Shown: piece by piece, positions 57,065 through 64,000 of the stretch
Position numbering within the stretch: position 1 is the stretch's first letter
How the letters are laid out: every line of letters starts with the position of its first letter
Origin: Microvelia longipes
Taxonomy: Eukaryota > Arthropoda > Insecta > Hemiptera > Veliidae
Length of the DNA: 64,000 nt
Direction of reading: 5' to 3'
NCBI GenBank assembly: GCA_018340805.1
Contig: JACMZG010001870.1
Span: 16,107,679 to 16,171,678, forward strand
The notes under the pieces: generated by a model
What the model saw: only the letters and a program-made list of their open reading frames with translations
The model's database searches: none
Told to the model about the DNA's origin: nothing
Position numbers and translations under genes: made by a program

Positions 57065-57317
57065 AATAGGCTGGTGTATCTACGGCATTTGTTAGATCAC
57101 TAATGCTAAGCAGTATCGATCGAGGTCAGTGCCTGGATGGTAACCTCTAGGAATAAAGCTCATGATTTTTTTACTCAAAAGTAAATCTGAAGAGGTTTTG
57201 CAGTATAAATTTGACAATATTATATTCTAAGGCCGAGCGAAGCGGGTCCGAAGTAGTGAGGATGAGCGTAGCAAATCCAATGTGTTAAGGAAAATTTGCG
57301 AGGTATTTCGGAATTTT
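57065..57317 (+). repeat. 5S-derived element, 3' part
   Basis: No head. The 5S-like segment at 57081-57156 reads 'tgttagatcactaatgctaa', 'gcagtatcgatcgaggtcag' and 'tgcctggatggtaacctcta', then 'ggaataa'. The tail has 'gccgagcgaagcgggtccga' and 'gatgagcgtagcaaatcc', ending near a T-run at 57314. Confidence 0.7.
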
Positions 57318-57366
57318 TTTCCTTTCAGTTAAAAGTGAGTTGAATTTTCTCTTGTCCAGTCCTTAT

Positions 57367-57660
57367 TTTGAGCTGAAATCTAACAACACCTTTCCTTTAT
57401 TTTACATTAAATATCTTTAAGTATTTGATTTATTGCAGTATAGGTATAATTGAGCTGTTGGGAAACACCGAAAAATCAAGCGTGCTCTGAACGACTTTAA
57501 ATGGATTAATTTTAATTTAAAAAGGAACTGTGAAAACTATGTCGGTTTTACCCATACTTCTTTTAAAGCTCGTGTGTACCTGTTCCGCTCCCCCCTTGGT
57601 CATCTGATCATCTTAATTCAAAGCTACTTTTTATTTTATCTTTCCTACTTATTTAGGTGT
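57367..57660 (+). repeat. Dispersed repeat, copy 2 of a pair
   Basis: Counterpart of 52570-52880, about 15-20% different by eye. It starts about 50 bp after a 5S-derived tail. Whether the two belong to one larger element is unknown, because the 52.6-kb copy has no 5S-derived neighbour. Confidence 0.7.
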
Positions 57661-57850
57661 ACGGAAAAGTATTGTTCTTTTTAAGTGATGTGAGTCCAAA
57701 GTAGTGAGAATGGCGAAGAAAAAATTCCCCATATCAAAGCTTTGCTATACAAATCCAAGTATAATTTAATTATTCTTTTAACTTTTTCGGTTTCCTATTG
57801 GCTAAGTAAAATTTAGAGCAAATCTAGATGTTGAGAATGAAAACTCTATT

Positions 57851-58452
57851 TTTACTTATCATTTATACCGTTGGTATATTAGGTAAATTATTGTTTTGAA
57901 CAACCGAAACCGGGATTTTACATGAATTATACGTTCCATGTGTTATTAAGACATCCTGAGTGGTTTTTACAAAGTTGCCTGTATGTGTGTGTGTTTTTTA
58001 CCATTGTAGCCCCTAGTGTGTCTATGCTAAACAATTATAATTTGGTACAAAAATCAATTTATAGGTGTATAATTTGTTTATAACGACATTGACCTTTATG
58101 AATTATAGCAAAAATTCATAATAAATCAGAAGAATGACTAATTTAGTTGAAATTAGGCTTGGGTGCATTTATATAACACATGTATACAAAGTTTTATTTT
58201 AATGTAGCTATTATATCTAGTTTTTGTTTGGATTTGCCAAGGGATATCGAGCTTGGTGAGTAGGACGATGGATGACCGTTAGACTTAAAAACTCTCTCTT
58301 GCCTGAAGGATCACTTGAATGACCTTTAAATTAGCAAAGCAAGGCTGTGTACGTACTTAATTATAAATGTACGTTTTTCACATGTTGAGGACGAGCGAAG
58401 TGAGTCCTATTAGGTGAGGAATAGTTCCGAGGTACCCTGTACCCATTTTTTT
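57851..58452 (+). repeat. 5S-derived dispersed element, copy 5, decayed
   Basis: Head 'atttataccgttggtatatt', then 'gtagcccctagtgtgtctat'. The 5S-like portion at about 58220-58283 is badly degraded ('gatatcgagcttggtgag', 'gatggatgaccg'). The tail is well kept: 'gaggacgagcgaagtgagtc' and 'gttccgaggtaccctgtacc' plus T-run. Confidence 0.65.
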
Positions 58453-58712
58453 AAAAATATTTTGCTTTAAACCTAATTCGCTTTAATGGGAATGGATATC
58501 ACAAACTAACGCGGTAAACTTGATGAAGTAAGAACAATGTTAGATAATGGAATTAATGTTTTAAGATTAATTCTAAAAATATAGTACTAAAAAGTTATTG
58601 GTAATAAGTAATATTAAATCAAGTAAGAAGAAAAATTTTGAAAATTAAACATGAAAATATTTATTTTATTTAAAAGCTTTTTTTAACTTGATTGATTAAT
58701 GTCTACAATAAA

Positions 58713-59727
58713 TTAGTACGTTCACACACACTTCTAGATCCGCGGATCGTATTGGATACGATCTCTCAATACGGTAATATTAGCTATATGAACCATGCGG
58801 AGGGGATCCGATCGCATACGCTCAGGGTTGGCACCCGGGTGGGGAAAATTAAAAAACCCACCCGGGCAAAATGGGCAAAACCCACCCTATTTTACCTGGG
58901 TTTTTATATTTTTTATTCATTAATTTAGTTTTTTTTAATAAAGCTTGTTGTTTCCTTGGGAAATTAGCTAAAAATAAATAGAATAATTATAAAAAGTATA
59001 ATTAGGTTATTCTTGCATCTGTTCTATGCATGTAAAATAAATCAAGGCATTGGTATACATATATGAATGCTCTTTATTTTTATTAAACTTTTTTTTACAT
59101 ATTTGAGTATGTTATCTTTGCTTACAAAAAATCTTAATTTAACTAAAACTTTGTTCAATAAATGTATTAATTACGTATTACGCCTATTTATCAACTAGAT
59201 TCTTAAAATAGGCTTAAAAATACGATTATTTAACTTGCAATTTCAAAAAAATATAAAAACCCATTTTACCCATTAAACCCAAAAAACCCGGGTGGGCTGG
59301 GTTTTTACAATTAAACCCGGGTTTTTGCCAACCCTGCATACGCTAGAACTAGGGAGATGGAATCTAAATGGATCCCCCGATACGCTGTATGTACCTTTAG
59401 AGACAATCGTATTTAACGGATAACCTTCTCGTCGAACTTTTATTTCACTTCAATATTTTACCGTTTAATCAAATAACTTTTGGAATATTATTTTTTAGTG
59501 TAACTTTATTATTATGAAAAGAAATCACAATTTAATTTAAATATATTTTTTGTTTTAATCTACCTTATAACCATAAGTGAACCTTCACTATAAAAGACGC
59601 GATGTTTTGGCGGGATCAGTTATCACGTAATCTCACTCGATCGACTAAACAAATTCGGCGCAAGAACCTTATATTATTTAATGCGTATCCAATACGATCG
59701 CCTGTTAAATACGCTTTGTGTACGTAG
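58713..59727. mobile_element. Outer inverted-repeat element (host of nested MITE)
   Basis: Left terminus 'agtacgttcacacacacttc' then 'gatcgtattggatacg'. The right terminus read on the minus strand is 'actacgtacacaaagcgtat' then 'gatcgtattggatacg'. Terminal repeats are about 50 bp. Without the 514-bp insertion at 58823-59336 and its duplicated 8 bp the element is about 490 bp. No transposase is encoded. Confidence 0.65.
58815..59344. mobile_element. hAT-type MITE with 8-bp target duplication
   Basis: Element 58823-59336 (514 bp) has termini CAGGGTTGGCA and TGCCAACCCTG. It is flanked by the identical 8-bp CATACGCT at 58815-58822 and 59337-59344. An 8-bp duplication with CAG-type ends is the hallmark of hAT transposons. 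Subterminal words 'acccgggtgggg' and 'aacccgggttttt' are also inverted. No transposase frame is present, so mobilisation would need an autonomous relative. Confidence 0.9.
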
Positions 59728-62099
59728 TAAATGATAAGTGATCATACAGTTGAAAGTGACTTGGCAGATTTGATAAGAGGAATCACCCAGTGGTGATACT
59801 CCTTGGCGTGGTAAGGAAAATGATTAAAAAGCTAACTAAAAACACAGAGTACAATGTTATGTGTTTCTTTTAACATAAAAAGAGTGGAAGGCTTATATTA
59901 ATTATTCATCATGCTTTCTACTCGGCTTAATTCTACGTTATTATCCTTTTATCACAGTTTACTTATCTCAATCAGTACTTCCTTAAAAGAACTTAGTATG
60001 CATTACTAGTTTTCTTAAAGGTTAGTGAACCAAAAAGAACAAAAGGGAATTAAAAGGTTTCAAGCAATCAGTACTACTAAGGTTTCTTCTCCCTACCAAA
60101 AGATTTTTTTGAGTGGTTGTTTCTTTTAATAATTTCTATTTCAGTCAATCTTAAACTTAAGTAGAAAAAGAAACAAAATGTAACTATCCAATATTTTTTT
60201 GAGAGCGAGCAGTTAAGTACCGACACAAGAAAGTCATTAAAGTAAGATTTTATTGCCAAATCAGTTAAAGTACTATTTTCACTGCCTTGACAGTAAAACT
60301 AGTTATCAAACAGTAGTTATTGTCCAACATATTAAATTTCAAGAACAAAAGTTCTTTCTGGTGTAACATCATTTATTTGTTATTGTTATAATTCGTCATT
60401 CATTTTTTTTTTTTGGAAAGAATTGTTTTTTTATGAAAAATCACTATTCATTAATGAGAACGCGCTATTAAAAATAGTTTATCGTATATGGGGATAAAGT
60501 GATTTTATTGCTTTGGAAATTATTTCTTGACCTGCTTTAGTTCGTCGGTAAACAAATCTCCGCAGGAATAAAATGCTATTTTACTGCTACTATTTTTTAA
60601 TAATAACCCCAAAAATTGATTTAACAAATTTTAAATTTTAAAACTTTTGGATCACTGAATGATATTTGGAACATTTTTGTTTGATTTTTGTGAGTTTTCT
60701 TTGATTAAATCACAAAAAAACTGTACTCTTTTGCGTCTGGTAAATATGTCCTCCAATAGGAGAAAACGATATTTTGCGTTATTTATACCTACCTATATAG
60801 TGTTCTTTAGGGAATAAAATCTCGCCACGGAACTCAACTATGCATGTTACAGAAGTCAACTATACCTTTTGGTCTTAATTCACTTCGTGACGAAACTAGC
60901 TAATCTCCGATGTTAAGAAAGTATTAAACATTAAAATTTCATCAAAATCTTTTAAAAAAACTACATCATGTTGTAAGTCGAGCTTATATGAAATTTAGAG
61001 TGTTTTTAACATTTATTATCCTAAAAACCTAACTTTTTTCTTAGGCTCGAAAAATGATTATAATCCAACTTATAGTAGACCTATCGTGTTTAATAGTAAA
61101 TCTTAATACTCTAATAATTTTAATAGTAGATAGGTGTACAGTAGTAGAAGATAATGCCAATTTTTATGAAGAATCGCTGAATATAGATACCTTAAATTAG
61201 AGAAATTACTTAATGTTTACTATAATGTACATGTTTATGTAATGAAACATGTTACTTAATGTTTCATGGCAAATAAAAAGGTGCGATAAACTTTTGGTAT
61301 AAATTTATAAAAAAAATATATGTTTGGAAGTCCAACGAAACTTTCGAAATATTTTCTTAATCGATCCAGCTATGTTTTGGTTTGAATGAAAGCTTATCTT
61401 GCATGACTAAATAAAAAGGGTTTAACAATCTTAAAAATTGAAGAATCCACCGAAAAAGGTAAGTTACGTGCGGCTAGAACACGAGATGATCGTAAAAAAC
61501 AGTCAAATACTATTTTTTATCTCTTACGACCATTATCATCATTGGTGTTCGTGTTGAAGGGGTGTTGAACCATTGCCTTTATAATCTAAACAAATACTCC
61601 TTCACTCTATATAGATAACCATCTAATTCAGGTTTCCCTTCAGCTTCATGACAGTATCTATTGATTAATGACGCATCTGATAGCATTTACTTTAGAACCC
61701 TTTATTAACAGTTTCTATGCAATGAGCATTCAAAACATTAAGGTGTTTGTACAAGTGTCAGGATGCTTTGGTATTGGCTTGCGTCTAACTTACAATCTAT
61801 GGTGGCGGAAACAGTGTCCAACCAACCGATATGCTTACCTTAAAAAACTATTATCTTTGAATTTTTTCCAACGGATGTAGGAAGTAAGCAGTTTACTACG
61901 TAACAATAAGCAAATAATATAGAGTTTTAACGATAAAATGTCGTCGGTATCTTACTATAAACTAAAAATACTTGAACGAATCTAAGAAATTATTAAAATC
62001 CGTAGCGTTTAGATTTCCTTTTTATTTTATTTTCATCTCACTGGTATGTTTGCTGTAAGATCTCTTTAAGCATTTTTGACTTTTTCTGTGTCTTCTGAT
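59728..62099. other. AT-rich non-coding DNA
   Basis: No gene is supported. The frame at 61668-61880 has a slightly richer composition but no start context, splice sites or family resemblance. A GTAAGT word at 61459 has no coding sequence before it. Confidence 0.45.
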
Positions 62100-62550
62100 T
62101 AGTTTATTGTTTGATTCTGTTTCGTCTTGTAGGTTTGATTCTGTTTCGTCTTAGTTTTGTTTGATTTCTGTTTCGTCTTGATTGTCTTGTAGTTTATTGT
62201 TTGATTCTGTTTCGTCTGTTTGTTCTGTTTCGTTTGAGTTTATTGTTTGATTCTGTTTCGTCTTGGAGTTTATTGTTTGATTCTGTTTCGTCTTTGTAGT
62301 TTATTGTTTGATTCTGTTCGTCTTGTAGTTTATTGTTTGATTCTGTTTCGTCTTGTAGTTTATTGTTTGATTCTGTTTCGTCTTGTAGTTTATTGTTTGA
62401 TTCTGTTTCGTCTTGTAGTTTATTGTTTGATTCTGTTTCGTCTTGTAGTTTTGATTCTGTTTCGTCTTTGTAGTTTATTGTTGATTCTGTTTCTGTTTCG
62501 TCTTGTAGTTTATTGTTTGATTCTGTTTCGTCTGTTTGAGTAGTTTATTA
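62100..62550 (+). repeat. 30-bp minisatellite
   Basis: About 14 copies of a 30-bp unit 'tagtttattgtttgattctg' plus 'tttcgtcttg', with truncated units at both edges. The unit length, a multiple of three, keeps a frame open that reads as a ten-residue repeat ('LVVYCLILFR'); it is not a gene. Confidence 0.9.
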
Positions 62551-62899
62551 TACTATGCGTGATAAATTTAATAAAATTTTGGTAAGTCATAATTCAAATT
62601 CAAATTACATAAAAAATCAACGTTATATGGATTTTCTACGAGTTTCTAATCTAATTTCCTGCATAAACACACTGCTAGCTACGATTATTACCCAGACGTA
62701 GGCTCACAGAAAAAACACACATTTACCATACAGGTAACTTGGTAAATTCACTTAGGAGGTCATAAAACACGTGAAACGGACAATTTAGGTAAAATTTCGG
62801 GTTCGAATTTATAAAGTAATTAATATACAAGTTTAAAGATAGAGCAGCATCCGGAGGTGTTTTATTATAAAAATTATAACTCTCATATTATCTTCTTAG

Positions 62900-63010
62900 G
62901 CCGAGCCTCGGGACACAAATTGTTAGTAAGCTCCCTCAGCAAGCCTAGAGACCCAAATTGTTAGTACGCCCTCTTAGCAAGCGTCGGGACCCAAAATATT
63001 ATTAAGCTCC
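62900..63010 (+). repeat. ~48-bp tandem repeat, about 2.5 units
   Basis: 'acccaaattgttagtacgcc' and close variants preceded by 'agcaagc' and 'ctcgggac' words recur at about 48-bp spacing. It is GC-richer than its surroundings. Confidence 0.65.
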
Positions 63011-63249
63011 CTCGAGAAACCTGGAGAGCTAACAAGTTTATCTCTCTCCCCCTCAAGAGCTCTTTTAGCTTTGCCTTAAAAAGAGGAACCCAAAAATTGA
63101 TATGTCCAAATTTCTTCTATCCCTTGTCGTATAAATATTATTTGTCAGGCGTTGAGCTTTTAGAAATGTATTGTTTAAAAAAAATGGCTTCAGTACTGAA
63201 GTACAATCCTGTAGTAAAGAATTGTAGAATTCTTTACTTTAATTCTAAT

Positions 63250-63610
63250 TCTTTCTACTCAATTCTGTGTAGAAGAAGTCTCCACAAAAATATATTTCTT
63301 CATATCAAAGCACTTACAACCTAACAAGAGGTTGATAGTCCTGAAGAATGATTTGGTAATAGAAAAGTCTTACAGATCAGATATCAAAGATAGACTTATT
63401 TAATTTTTAGTTATTTATGTGTTATTTGGTTTTAAGCATTATTATTTTTTAATTTTATTGATTTATTTAAATTTTTCCTATCTATTTATTCTATTTTTTG
63501 AATCACTCTTCTTTATTCAACGGCTAGCACTGATGATGGCCTCTTAATAGGTTGAAAGCGCTTTGCTATTTAAAAATATATTTTTGTAGAGAGACTTGTT
63601 CTTTTATCTC
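63250..63610. mobile_element. Inverted-repeat element with CTGATGATG...GAAA core
   Basis: The left arm about 63262-63345 has 'gtctccacaaaaatatattt' and 'cctaacaagaggtt'. The right arm about 63527-63610 has, in inverted order, 'ggcctcttaataggttgaaa' and 'aaaatatatttttgtagaga'. The right-arm core is CTGATGATG at 63530-63538, a GGCCT/AGGTT stem and GAAA at 63554-63557. The left-arm core is degraded. Termini resemble those near 29.4 and 41.7 kb. Confidence 0.75.
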
Positions 63611-64000
63611 CGTTAACGCTCACCTTACTTCTACAATTCTTTACTTATTTTATATCCAATGTTCACACTTCTTAGAAAATTAAGGTATTCTTTTATTTCC
63701 GTTGAACATCTTGTCTCATCTAATAAAGAAAGTGTGACTAAGCTTTCTAAAAATAATCACTGAGAAAAACTAATAATAAAAATAAGGACTCATAACTCAA
63801 TTTATGTTTGTTTTAAACATTATCTTTTGAAGACTGTGTGTTTTAATTTGGTCTTGAAGCTGACTGCTGCATAAAAACTGAATATCTTTATTTTCATTTT
63901 TAAGAATCGTACTAAGTAAGCATATGGATTGATCATTGTTTTTATTAATTATGTCTGTGTTTGGATAAACAAAATGTTGCTTGTCTTTCATGTATTTATT
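63611..64000. other. AT-rich non-coding DNA to window end
   Basis: No gene is supported and no shared repeat is seen. Confidence 0.4.

Noticed and set aside
1331..57156. Functional 5S rRNA genes
   Set aside because: All lack the 5' third and the helix I closing strand and carry substitutions in conserved positions.
61440..61464. Exon ending at GTAAGT (61459)
   Set aside because: Upstream sequence has stops in all frames and no initiator or acceptor; chance occurrence of the donor word is likely.
62247..62543. Repetitive membrane-like protein
   Set aside because: It is the 30-bp minisatellite read in one frame; truncated units change the frame at both edges.

Overview
This is a gene-poor, strongly AT-rich stretch of an animal nuclear genome, with introns, dense dispersed repeats, many minisatellites and one 100-N assembly gap. 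The only confidently recognised gene is an FR47/GNAT-type acyltransferase of the glycine N-acyltransferase-like family. Its wording resembles insect members of that family, so an arthropod, most likely an insect, is the best guess. That placement is an inference from family resemblance and could be wrong.

Layout. 1-5.1 kb: a 5S-rRNA-derived dispersed element broken by a tRNA-derived SINE, then a 92-bp satellite array with higher-order structure. 5.1-13.9 kb: AT-rich DNA, a second 5S-derived element, and 49-bp and 27-bp minisatellites. 13.9-19.5 kb: an inverted repeat of the 5S-element head, an 18-bp minisatellite, the gap, and 180-bp and 44-bp repeats. 19.5-21.1 kb: a broken LTR retrotransposon on the minus strand, probably BEL/Pao. 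21.5-25.7 kb: the last two coding exons of the acyltransferase gene on the plus strand, separated by a 2.9-kb intron. 26.9-35.7 kb: large foldback elements, including two near-identical composite elements built of tRNA-like modules and ending in ~290-bp inverted arms. 35.7-48 kb: AT-rich DNA with a family of palindromic elements and more 5S-derived copies. 48.2-56 kb: a candidate promoter and non-coding first exon, and a candidate short exon with a start codon. 56-64 kb: more palindromes, more 5S-derived copies, a hAT-type MITE with a perfect 8-bp target duplication nested in another inverted-repeat element, and a 30-bp minisatellite.

Most long open frames here are by-products of tandem repeats whose unit is a multiple of three, or of low-complexity AT DNA. 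The most interesting material is non-coding. First, there is a repeat family that has captured the internal promoter region of 5S rRNA. Second, there is a set of inverted-repeat elements whose arms carry a CTGAWGATG-stem-GAAA motif resembling a hammerhead ribozyme core. Third, two composite tRNA-like foldback elements are present. Apart from the two acyltransferase exons, no two genes here can be shown to work together.
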